Source of the DNA: Lindgomyces ingoldianus
Taxonomy: Eukaryota; Ascomycota; Dothideomycetes; Pleosporales; Lindgomycetaceae
NCBI RefSeq assembly: GCF_010093535.1
Contig: NW_022985186.1
Location: 440,332 to 504,331 of the forward strand
Direction: 5' to 3'
DNA length: 64,000 nt
Shown: one piece after another, positions 1-9,356 of the stretch
Numbering within the stretch: the stretch's first letter is position 1
Layout: every line of letters starts with the position of its first letter
Notes under the pieces: generated by a model
Seen by the model: the letters and a program-made list of their open reading frames with translations, nothing else
The model's database searches: none
What the model was told of the DNA's origin: nothing
Made by a program: the position numbers and the translations under genes

Positions 1-119
1 AGAGCAGAAAAAGGATCGATAAATGAACACAATCAATACAATCAATCAATCATCCCATACATCATATCCAAACCCATCATTCATCTCAGGAAGCCCAGAA
101 ACAGTGCTTCAATCTGACA
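1..119 (+). repeat. LTR fragment, Copia family L2 (cut by window edge)
   Basis: This is the last 119 bp of an LTR ending CAATCTGACA. It matches the end of the sense copy at 5256-5656 and the reverse complement of those at 4638-5018 and 59422-59772. The next five bases (ACAAC) would be one half of the target duplication; the partner lies outside the window. The junction falls inside a Copia pol fragment, so this LTR or its parent element inserted into that Copia. Confidence 0.8.
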
Positions 120-2527
120 ACAACACATAAAGTTCTTAACCTCCCTCTTAGCTTAGAGATTATAGCATAGAGAGAGAAGGAAGGCTAGACTAGCCTGTAC
201 AAGATTAAGAGCATTAAAGAGAGAGATGTTATTATTAAAAAAAAAAATAGCCTACTAAAGCTTTAATATACGCAGGTTAAACTGTACTATAGAGAAAAGA
301 AGAAAGACAACCTACCTGCAACAGATAACCTAGATAAACTAATCCCTATACAAAGAGATCCCCTAAAGAAGAGGAAGAAAGAACAGCCCTGCAAAAATGT
401 TGCAGAGGCAGAACTAGAGCCTACTACAGACTAAGCCCTTTAGGATAGCAATGCCGCACTAGTGCAAAGGGAAGATATGGATACTAGAAGAAGTGAAAGG
501 CAAAGGAAACCTGCACAAAGTCTAGACTAGGTATTCCTAACCTAGAAGGAGAAGGATAATTAGGCCTTGTCTATTAAGCTCTGTACAGACAGTGTAATTA
601 CTACACCTAGAGAACTATTTAAGGAATTAGACTGCACAGAGATAGACACCCTAATTGCTAACAGCACTTTTAAGGTTATAGCGTACAACCTAATAAGGCA
701 TAAAGGTTAGATTTTTAACCTCTGCTTTATATAAAAAGTAAAAGGCAAAACAACCTAACTATATAAGAAATCCTGCCTAGTGTTTACTAGCTACTTAGAC
801 AAAGAGAAGGGAGAAATCCTTACCTAGTTACTAACTATCTAGAGGATAAGCTAGAGACTACTCCTAGCTATAGAAGCAAGCCTAAGAGCTATGTATAAAA
901 TGCATTTTAAACTGCGTGATATTATATAAGCATACATCTAATTAACAGATAAGCTTATGCGCACGCTGTACACAAAGCTACTAAAGAAGATGCGCTAGAG
1001 CTTTCTACTAAATACAATACTCTAGGTTGTACAACCCTTGTATAAAGCTACTAAATTAGGACTATATTAGTTTAAGACATACTATAACTACTATAAAAAA
1101 AAGCTGCGCATGCACATCTCTTTATACAACCTCTACCTTTTAATTACTAATAAAGGAGAGCACACCTTTAGTATTACTAGCCTATAGACAGACAACACTT
1201 TAAGCATTATAACAAAAGATTTTACGTAAAGAGAAGAAGAGAAACTGCAGAAGGCAAAGTTCTATGTAAAGGGCAAAACTATTCTAGCAAAGAAGCAACC
1301 TATTAAGTTTAACAGCAAAAGAATTAAACTTACACATAACATAGTAGTTCTTACTTAGAAGAGACAAGTAAGCTACCTTTATATAATTAACTTAGAGAAT
1401 AAGGATGCTGCACAATAATATGTTAAGTAATATGTAAGAGGGGTATACATTGCATCTGTGTGTTAACTAGAGGCAGCATTTAACCTCTTTATTACTGCAT
1501 AAACTATAGACCCTTTGCACAATAACATTAACACACTTAACACACAAATCTAATAGTAGATAGATAACAGTAAGCATAGTCTTACCTTTCTACTATTGCA
1601 GCTTAATTATGCAAAGCTGTTTATTTTTATAGATAGATTATTTACTAACAATAAAGACCTTAGCTTATAGCTAGAATTCTTAATTATATTAGGTAATAAA
1701 GACTGTACAGAGCAAAGCAACTGCTTTAAAATACTAGGTAACATTATACACTAAAATTCTACTAAGTGTAAAAGAGTAACTAGAAGTGTTCTTACTAGCA
1801 AACTATATAAAATAGTTAGAGGGTTTAACAATGTAATTACTCTTAGTACAACTCTATAGCAAATTATATAAACGCTTAAACTGCTACTAATCCTAGTAGT
1901 AATCTGCATAGATTTAAGGTCTCTATATAATTACCTTATTAAGCTAAGCACTACTAGTAAAAAGTAACTTATAATTAACATTATGTTACTCTGTAAATTA
2001 TATAAGAAGAGGGAAATTGCTAAAATAAAGTAAATTAATAGTAAAGACAACCTAGCAGATGTATGTATAAAGAAAACACTAAACTAGGCTCTTTAATTAT
2101 TAGTCCTAACTAACTGCCTCTCTGTCTAGATAGAAGCATCTGTGGACTAGCTAGATCCTATGCGCAAAGATGCCTTAGACTAACTAAACTAACAACGCCT
2201 TTATATAAGGCCTATTTCTCTTTATTTTGTTTTTTTTTATATTATACGCACTTATTTTTCTTATTATAAGGATCTGTTACTGTTAGTACTGTATAAAAAG
2301 AGAAAAGAGCTAGGGGATTGTACAGCAGAGCTTAGAAAGCAAAGGATAAAGAAGAAAAGAGCTATTTACATAGCACAACTAGCCTATCTTAATGCACAGC
2401 ATTACTAAGGCAAGTCCTAATAAATAGGGTGAAGTAAAGGCAGAACATAATTAGATAGACCTACACAGACAGAAGGGAGGTAACGCGTACAGAAGGCAAC
2501 TCTTTAGACAAAAAGAAAAGTTGCTAG
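120..2527 (+). mobile_element. RIP-degraded Copia pol fragment (reverse transcriptase and RNase H)
   Basis: Reading through TAG/TAA as Gln or Trp gives a continuous fungal Ty1/Copia pol end. It contains the integrase tail, the reverse transcriptase (about 530-1500, including an LQTDNTL segment where the DD-box region lies) and the RNase H end (about 1740-2100, with VTRSVLTSKLY, DLRSLYNYL and DNLADVCIKKTL). The TAG/TAA codons sit where related proteins have Gln or Trp, as RIP produces. A related body occurs at 38455-39460 on the plus strand and at 40869-43700 on the minus strand. From about 2200 to 2527 there is a noncoding 3' region with an A-rich stretch just before the LTR, probably the polypurine tract. 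The 5' end is interrupted by the L2 LTR. No function remains. Confidence 0.85.
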
Positions 2528-2807
2528 TGTCTGTACGCAGCAGCAGCGTCGCGGCCTGGATACAAACAATCGCGCACGAGCAGGATCACGTATCTATGTC
2601 ACATGATGCTCGTGCGCAAACCTCTGTGCGCGAACATCTAGATATCCCCCTTTTCCTCTGTACAGAGGAAAGACAAGAGCAATAGAACTAGAAACATGTT
2701 GCCCTTACCTTACCTACCTTGTACGCTGTGCACACTGTACACCACTCTTACTCTTGCTACTTAAGTGCTCATACTATAAGCAGCTAGCTGTCGGAGCCCA
2801 TTCAACA
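2528..2807 (+). repeat. 3' LTR of the Copia element (family L1, 280 bp)
   Basis: It begins TGTCTGTACGCAG and ends CCCATTCAACA. Other copies are at 36105-36384 (minus), 36768-37048, 40589-40868 and 56884-57163 (minus), all 280 or 281 bp. It follows the Copia RNase H region and an A-rich tract, so it is a 3' LTR. This copy is less mutated than those at 36105 or 40589. Confidence 0.88.
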
Positions 2808-4249
2808 TATAGTATATATTTACATAACTTTTTAGGATATCTAAAAAGATGTCTATATACTAAGTTTCTTAGATATTTAGCTATTAATATAAATTAATAA
2901 AAAATTTTATTTTATTTATAAAAATATTATAACGTACCTAACGGGTTAGCCGGCCACACGGGTTGGCCGGCCACTTTTGCCAAGCCCCTACCAAACTCTA
3001 CCTATCTACATAATGCCTTAACAACAACACCAGATTAAATCTTCTAAAGAACGTTAGATATAGCTTGCTCTTTAGGCTCTTAAATAAGACTTAAAACTCT
3101 CCTTGCAACGCGCTGCAGCTATCTATAATGTCTCTTACACAACACTAAGCAATTAACGCGCTGGACAGCCTTCACAAGCAGAATGCTGGCCTAAATTAAG
3201 GAATCTAACTAAGCTTAAGAAGGAGGTAGTTGTTAAGTACATACTTAAGCTTATTACGCGCAGATTTCTCCCTAGGCTCGCAGCTGTAGCTAATATAGCT
3301 AATTCCTTGCCCGCAGAGCGCAATCTAGGCCAGGTTAGCTTAAACTAGACTAGTATGTGGGTTAAGCACTGCCCTAAGTTTATAATAAAGTTTAATTACA
3401 AGTACAATTACAAGAGAGCGCTCTACAAGGATCTAGAGGTTATCTAGGGCTAGTTTTGCCTAGTAGCTAACATAAAAGCTAAGTACAGTATCTAGGATAA
3501 AGACAGGTATAACTTTAACAAGTTAGGCTTTATAATAGGCTAGATATTAACTAGAGCAGTTGTTACAGCTTTAGAGAGATAAGGACAGCTAAAGGCAATA
3601 CAGCAAGGTAATAGGGAGTAGACAACAGTTATCTAGAGCATTAACGCAACAGGGTGGGCTATAAGATCACAGAGCTTTAAGCGGCAAATAAAGCTGCCAC
3701 GCAACATAGATTGCATAAAAGGAAGCAGATTTAGGCAGAAAGGACCTTAATAGTTAAGGATAGGGCTTGTCTAACTGCTCTAAAGGAGTTTAGAGCGCGT
3801 AGTGATAGGAAGAAGCTAAAGACGCAGGTGCGCGCTAAAGAAGGTAAGCTAAGTTAAAGGCAATGCGGGCGGTGCAATTAGACTAGGCATAACTTGCGTA
3901 CGTGTAAGCAAGTAGCAAAAGTAGACTCTAAATAATATCTTGTGTTGTATTACTTTATACAGGGCCAAAGTGGGCTGTTTTGCGAGAGAATGGGGTGGTT
4001 TTGGTGGGGGCTTGGCAAAAGTGGCCGGCCAACCCGTGTGGCCGGCCAACCTGTTAGGTACGTTATAGTTAACTTATGTAGTTATTATTTTTTTTATGCT
4101 TTTTAAAATTATATAATTTTATTTACTAGAAGTTTTTCTTTAGTAGTTTCTTTTTAAAGTAAAAGTTTATATAAGTTATAATATAGTATAGATTATATAA
4201 GCAGTATTAGTAGTGTATACACTACGATAAGCAGTAGTGTGTACAATAG
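2808..4249 (-). mobile_element. Fragment of the 5' region of a second Copia (A type), split by a Fot1 element
   Basis: 2808-2931 and 4064-about 4249 are collinear with 55295-55600, the leader/gag region of Copia A. The reading sense is minus. The Fot1-type element at 2932-4063 lies between the two parts. The upstream Copia LTR abuts this piece directly, so the first Copia probably inserted here. Confidence 0.65.
2932..4063 (+). mobile_element. Fot1/pogo-type DNA transposon, 1132-bp internally deleted copy
   Basis: Long terminal inverted repeats begin ACGTACCTAACGGGTT and contain repeated GGCCGGCCA blocks. A TA dinucleotide flanks each side (2930-2931 and 4064-4065). The related sequence at about 55411, inside Copia A, is the empty site with a single TA. 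Read through stops, about 3010-3700 encodes the start of a pogo/Fot1 transposase. It has a psq-type helix-turn-helix, then the CENP-B-like segment (NLGQVSLNQTSMWVKHCPKF), then the start of the DDE domain ending near INATGWAI. The middle of the DDE domain is missing and the C-terminal part follows. A second copy of the same length lies at 58167-59298. It cannot encode an active transposase. Confidence 0.88.
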
Positions 4250-4637
4250 GTGCCAAGAAGTCATCATCCTCTCGCTTAATTACTATATTGGGTTAACCCA
4301 CACACCTTAAAATTTTCCGCACCACTTGTTCTCCTCCTTCTCCACACTACTACTATGCCTTCCCAACCTAAAACTGCTTACTGTGAATACAATAAGCCTA
4401 CCCTTACTAGCATCTAGGCGCTCTCTTATATTAGTTTTAGCCTCTTAAAGATAGAAAAGACTTTTCTTATTCTAATCCTATTAATTAAGTTAATACTTAA
4501 GTGGTTATAAAAATGTAAGGATAAGCTCTAGAAAAAGGCCTGTTGCATAAAGAAACCTCTAAAGCTTAATAAGCGCCTAAAGTAATAATTAGTACAACAC
4601 CTAAAGTAGTTTTCCTTTAAAATGTACAAAGTACTTG

Positions 4638-5018
4638 TGTCAGATTAAAGCACTGTTTCTAGGCTTCCTGAGATGAATGATGGGTTTGGATGTAATGTAT
4701 GGGATGATGATTGATTGTATTGATTTATCGATCCTTTTTCTGCTCTACTCGTGTTGCTCGGCTTTTTGTTTTGCCGCTCCGAGTCCCTCGCGCACTTGCC
4801 CTATGCGCGACCAGCTTGCAAAATGCTGCAATTTGCTGCAATTTGCTGCAAACTGCTGCAACATGCTGCAAAATGCTGCAAAATGCTGTAATTTGCTGCA
4901 AAATGCTGCAAAATGCAGCAATTTGCAGCAACATACTGTTCGAGCTTATTGCTCGTACTATGTCGCAGCTTTCGTCAAGCGTTCCTCCTGTCTTGACAGT
5001 AGGTGCGCATATCTGACA
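4638..5018 (-). repeat. Solo LTR, family L2 (381 bp), TSD ACTTG
   Basis: It runs from TGTCAG to CTGACA, with the five-base duplication ACTTG on both sides (4633-4637 and 5019-5023). No internal region is attached, so it is a solo LTR left by LTR-LTR recombination. It carries 12 units of a 10-bp repeat (4817-4936). Open frames across that repeat give Cys/Leu/Gln-rich peptides that are artefacts of the periodicity. Confidence 0.93.
4817..4936. repeat. 10-bp minisatellite inside the LTR, 12 units
   Basis: The unit is TGCTGCAATT-like (TGCAAAATGC, TGCAATTTGC, TGCAACATGC). The three complete L2 LTRs hold 12 (here), 13 (5338-5467) and 8 (59611-59690) units, which explains most of the difference in LTR length. 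Confidence 0.95.
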
Positions 5019-5255
5019 ACTTGCTACTTTTAGAAAAACAACAACTGCAATCTATGTTAATATAGTAAAGTAATACCTATAAAAAAATAAGTACTACGCA
5101 TTTGAACTGTGTGCTAAGCCCTACTTTAAGCTTTTCTATAAGCTTAATTATTATTGCTAGAGTGCTTACATAAAAACTTAAGGTAATAACAACTTTAAAT
5201 GTGTTTACTTCTCTAACAAATTAACTTTTAAAGTAGGACTTATCTCTACTACCTA

Positions 5256-5656
5256 TGTTAGATTTGCGCACCTACTGTCAAGACAGGTGGAACGCTTGAC
5301 GAAAGCTGCTACATAGTACGAGCAATAAGCTCGAACAGTATGTTGCTGCAAATTGCTGCATGTTGCAGCATGTTGCAGCATTTTGCAGCAAATTGCAGCA
5401 TTTTGCAGCATTTTGCAGCATGTTGCAGCAGTTTGCAGCAAATTGCAGAAAATTGCAGCATTTTGCAAGCTGGTCGCGCATAGGGCAAGTGCGCGAGGGA
5501 CTCGGATCGGCAAAACAAAAAGCCGAGCAACACGAGTAGAGCAGAAAAAGGATCGATAAATGAAGACAATCAACACAATCAATCAATCATCCCATACATC
5601 ATATCCAAACCCATCATTCATCTCAGGAAGCCTAGAAACAGTGCTTCAATCTAACA
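5256..5656 (+). repeat. LTR, family L2 (401 bp), sense orientation
   Basis: It runs from TGTTAGATTTGCGCACC to CTTCAATCTAACA. It is inverted relative to 4638-5018 and lies 237 bp from it. The flanks ACCTA and AGTTA do not match. The left flank looks like the Tc1-type fragment and the right flank is the 3' part of a Gypsy element. This LTR therefore probably marks a rearrangement junction rather than a simple insertion. It has 13 units of the 10-bp repeat. Confidence 0.85.
5338..5467. repeat. 10-bp minisatellite inside the LTR, 13 units
   Basis: Reverse-orientation units (TTTTGCAGCA, AATTGCAGCA, TGTTGCAGCA) run exactly 130 bp. They are homologous to the 12-unit array at 4817-4936. Confidence 0.95.
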
Positions 5657-6920
5657 AGTTAAAACACAACTTTAATTTAGTCTTATATATAGCTTTAAAT
5701 TTTATAGGTTCTTTTTATAAACTAAATGCTTTTTATAATAAGTATCTAAATTAGCTAGAACCTTTAAAGGCCTTATATAAGTAGATTAAGGCTTTTAAAG
5801 CTAGTGTAGAAGGCATAGATTACTTAGCAGATAATAAAGTATAAAAGAAAAAAGTTAGTTTCTAGTTATATATAATAGTATTATACATTTATAGACATTG
5901 CGCTAGAGAGGTCTAATAGTAAGCTGTTAAACAGTTTTAGACCTTTTTTTTCTACCTTTTTTCTTTTTCTCTCTCCTCTTTAGACTTTTTTTAAACCTCT
6001 TTTACGTTATCCTCAGCTACTTAAGAGCGCTATAATGTCTACTTAAAAGTTAGACACTAAAGCCTTTAAGGCTAAAACCTAACAGAGCAGCTTAGTATTT
6101 TAGTAGAATAAGGCTACCTAGACACTAGCTACAGGAAGACTAGCTTTCTAACTCTTTATAACTTACACTACTTACACTAGGTTCTTAGTAAACTTTAAAA
6201 TAGCTTTAAAAGCTTCTTTTTTATGTTTTTTACTTCTTACATTTTAAGCTGCTGCTTATAGCTTAAGATAGCTTTAAAGAACTAAAATTATTTTTATAAT
6301 ATAAAAAAACCTACACATATGTTAGTAAACTATACCCTAGTAGTATTAAACTATATTTACATTAAGTTACATTTTTTATTATATAAGGTGTAATACTTAT
6401 ATTTTCTTAATTTAAAAAACTAAAAAAAAACTTAACCTAAAAGCTATAAGTAAAGGCGTAGGTAGCTTAAAAGTAAATAACTTAAAAGGCCTTTAAAGAG
6501 GCTCTAGAAAGAGTGTAAAGCAGTTTAGTAGTTTTCTTTAATACTATAAGTATAGTTAGTAGACTAAGCTATAAAATATTAAGTATATAAGAATACTTGC
6601 ATAGTAAAAATTTAATAATAGCTAAAAAAAAAGATTAATAATATTAACTAGACTATATAAGTAAAATAAGTAAACACTTATTACTATAAATAATAAATTC
6701 ACCTAATTAATAACCACACTACTAGTTACTACTAAATAAAAATATTATAATAAAGGCATTATATTAGTATTAAGTTTTTAGTTTATTTTTTTTAGTAATA
6801 AATTTTTTTTTATTAAAAAGTTAATACTTAGCTATATCTTATCTAAATTAATTCTAAATTAGTTTTAAATATTTCTTATACACTATAAATAAAGACTATT
6901 AGCTTATAAAAAAAGAGTAG
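5657..6920 (+). mobile_element. 3' fragment of a Gypsy element (chromodomain end and 3' region), RIP-degraded
   Basis: The sequence is collinear with 51550-52825, the 3' end of the complete Gypsy element. Near 5680-5850 it encodes the end of a chromodomain-like segment (ALNFIGSFYKLNAFYNKYLN), then a low-complexity pyrimidine-rich tract and an untranslated region. It ends in the purine tract AAAAAAAGAGTAG directly before the LTR. Everything upstream of the chromodomain is missing. Confidence 0.75.
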
Positions 6921-7210
6921 TGTAATAATTTTTATAATTTATTTTATCTTAGGTTGCTTAGAACCTATCTATAGGGTCTCTATATTAGCTCTAACTATAA
7001 CTTAACCCTGTCCCCTACAGTTACCTCTATTCCCCTAAGTATTTAGTTGCACCTCTCCTATTAGCTAGCTTAGTAGTGTTCTAATATCCTTTGTATAAGG
7101 CCTATAGGTGTTAATAGAATTCCTAGGTTATTAAGTCCCCACGCACTCCTATATGCCTCTAAGTGGATTTCTACTGCATTTAGACCTATTGTCTTGCCTG
7201 TGCTGTTACA
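6921..7210 (+). repeat. 3' LTR of the Gypsy fragment (family L3, 290 bp)
   Basis: It runs from TGTAATAATT to GTGCTGTTACA and is heavily RIP-mutated. Its length equals that of L3 LTRs at 8207, 44653 and 52826. The following ACAAC and ACTACTTAGACGCGC lie inside a snapback DNA element (compare 54236-54255), so this Gypsy copy had inserted into that element. Confidence 0.88.
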
Positions 7211-8531
7211 ACAACACTACTTAGACGCGCTAAAAGAATGTTAGATATAGCTTACACTCTAAGCTTTTAAATAAGACGCAAAACTTTTAAAGAAATATAC
7301 TACAGCTATATATAAAGTTTCTTAAAAAATAATAAATAACTAAAGCGCTAGATAACTTTTACAAGCTAATTCTATAGCTAATTTATAAAGGCTAGGTAAT
7401 AATAAAGAGTAGGTAATTATTAAAAACATACTTAAGCTAGATGCGCAAGGATTTTCCTCTTAAATAGCATTTATAGCTAATATAGCTAATTCTTTGCGCA
7501 ATAAGCATAATCTAGGCTATGTTAGCGTAAACTAGCCTAGTATGTTTGTAAAGTGTTATTTTAAGCTTAAAGTAAAGTGTAAGCTTAGAGTAAAGTTTAA
7601 GCATAAGTATAACTATAAAAGAGCTTTTTATAAGAGTTTTAGAGTAATTTAAGGCTAGTTTAGCCTTATAGAGAATATTAAAGCTAAGTATAGCATCTAG
7701 AAAGATAACATGTACAACTTTAGTAAAATAAGCTTTATAATAAGCTAAATATTTATTAACTATACTTATACTTAAAACTTTACTTTAAGCTTTAGATAAC
7801 ACTTTATAAACATACTAAGCTAGTTTATACTAATATAGCCTAGATTATGCTTAGCGTGTAAAAAATTAGCTAGACTAGCTATAAATGTTATTTAAAGGGA
7901 AACTTCTTACGCATATAGCCTAAGTATGTTCTTAATAATTACTTACTCTTTATTATTACTTAGCCTTTATAAGTTAGCTGTAGAATTAGCTTATAAAAGT
8001 TATCTAGTACCTTAGTTATTTATTATTTTTTAAAAAACTTTACATATAGCTATAGCATGTTTCTTTAAAGGTGTTATGTTTTTTTTAAAGGCTTAAAGTA
8101 TAAGCTATATTAAATGTTCTTTTAGCGCGTCTACGTAGTGTTATTAGAAATGCATTAGTATAGGAAGAGTAGTTTAGTAGGGTCTTAGCAAAAGTAAGCA
8201 ACTTAGTGTAACAATTCTACGAATCGTTTCATCTCGGGTCGCTCGGATCCTATCCGAAGGGTCCCCGTATCGGCCCCGACCATGACTCGACCCAGTCCCC
8301 CGCAGTTACCCCTATTCCCTCATGTATTTAGTCGCACCTCGCCCCTGTAGCTAGCTTAGTAGTTTTCTGATATCCTTTTGTACAAGGCCTATAGGTGTCA
8401 ATGGCATTCCCAGGTTCAGAGTCCCCACGCACTCCCATATGCCTCTGAGTGGACTCCCACCGCATTCGGACCCATTGTCTTGCCTGCGCCGTTACACTTA
8501 GGTGTGTAAGCAACTCGCCTATGAAGTACGC
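7211..8531. mobile_element. Snapback (inverted-arm) DNA element, copy 1, interrupted by a solo LTR
   Basis: It is homologous to the complete element at 54142-55241. The left arm (about 7216-7620) reappears as its reverse complement at about 7770-8206 plus 8497-8531. The unit begins with remnants of a pogo-type transposase N-terminus. The right end reads CTCGCCTATGAAGTACG followed by TA after one base. The left terminus is missing because a Gypsy LTR ends at 7210. The L3 solo LTR 8207-8496 sits within the right arm. Confidence 0.75.
8207..8496 (+). repeat. Solo LTR, family L3 (290 bp), TSD CTTAG, almost unmutated
   Basis: It runs from TGTAACAATTCTACG to GCGCCGTTACA, with CTTAG on both sides (8202-8206 and 8497-8501). 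It keeps many CpA and CpG sites that are lost in the other L3 copies, so it is the best proxy in this window for the original LTR sequence. It sits in the right arm of a snapback element. Confidence 0.95.
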
Positions 8532-8534
8532 TAG

Positions 8535-8821
8535 TGTAATAATTCTTATAAATTATTTTATCTTAGATTGCTTAGAACCTATCTAAAGGGTTCTTATATT
8601 AGCTCTAACCCTAACTTAACTCTGTTCCTTATAGTTACCTCTATTCTTCTAAGTATTTAGTTGCACCTCTTCTCTTAGCTTAGTAGTTTTCTAATATCCT
8701 TTTATATAAGGCCTATAGGTGTTAATAGAATTCGTAGGTTTCTAAGTCCCTACGCACTCCTGTATGCCTCTGAGTGGATTCATACTGCATTCGGATCCAT
8801 TGTCTTGCCTTCGCTGTTACA
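8535..8821 (+). repeat. LTR, family L3 (287 bp), RIP-mutated
   Basis: It runs from TGTAATAATTCTTAT to TCGCTGTTACA. The left flank is the right end of snapback copy 1 and the right flank is internal sequence of a second snapback copy. No matching duplication is seen (GCTAG against CTAAG), so it probably results from recombination between elements. Confidence 0.85.
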
Positions 8822-8926
8822 CTAAGTAGTGTTGTTAGGAATGCATTAGTATAGAAAGGGTAGTTTAGTAGGGTCTTAGTAAAAGTAAGTAACTTAGGTG
8901 TATAAGCAACTTGCCTATAGTATACG
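8822..8926. mobile_element. Right-end fragment of a second snapback element
   Basis: The sequence from TAGTGTTGTTAGGAATGC to GCCTATAGTATACG matches the last part of the snapback elements at 8531 and 55241, with RIP-type changes. It marks the boundary of the repeat block; composition becomes normal after about 9000. Confidence 0.7.
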
Positions 8927-9356
8927 CTACCTATTATCCTATCTTTACACAAATCTTTTATTAGTTAATATAGTCCTAAATCTTACAGTTCTTACACATT
9001 AATACTGCTAAGCGGAAGCCCTTAAGAAAAGTTCCTGATGGCCTGTAAGGTCTAGGTATGTACGTGACCCTACTGTACATGCCCATAAAGGGAAGGTGAT
9101 CAGCCCGATGCGGTTAGTGTTTCTCCGGATCAACCAGCCAATACCTCCTCTACGATATTGCGTGCTATGTTACATGACCACGGTGCATTTCATACCAGCC
9201 AATTCGCGCTAGCAGATCTTCGTGATTAATGATGCCTCAACATGATCCTGGGCAACATGAGCTTCGCCATGAAAACCGTCGCACCACCCAGAAGCCTTCG
9301 CTGCTCAACTTACCACTCACCTCCCGCCATCGCAGCGCCTCGCTGACCTCCAAAGC

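Larger units (their letters stand above)
4250..5255 (+). mobile_element. Possible Tc1/mariner-type transposase fragment, RIP-degraded
   Basis: From an ATG near 4355, read-through translation gives MPSQPKTAYCEYNKP and then a basic helical stretch (KLNKRLKQQLVQHLKQ). On the far side of the solo LTR come LATFRKTTTAICV and KYYAFELCAKPYFK. The pattern resembles the N-terminal helix-turn-helix region of fungal Tc1 transposases, but no catalytic motif is visible. The solo LTR at 4638-5018 splits the frame. The identification is tentative. Confidence 0.35.

Noticed and set aside
3849..4049. 66-residue frame starting MAGHTGWPATF (also 58181-58381)
   Set aside because: It lies in the terminal inverted repeat of the Fot1 elements, antisense to the transposase remnant.
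4677..5033. Open frames giving Cys/Leu-rich small proteins in the LTRs (also 5253-5586 and 59492-59883)
   Set aside because: They read through the 10-bp minisatellite of the L2 LTR; several frames on both strands are open for the same reason, and none has independent support.
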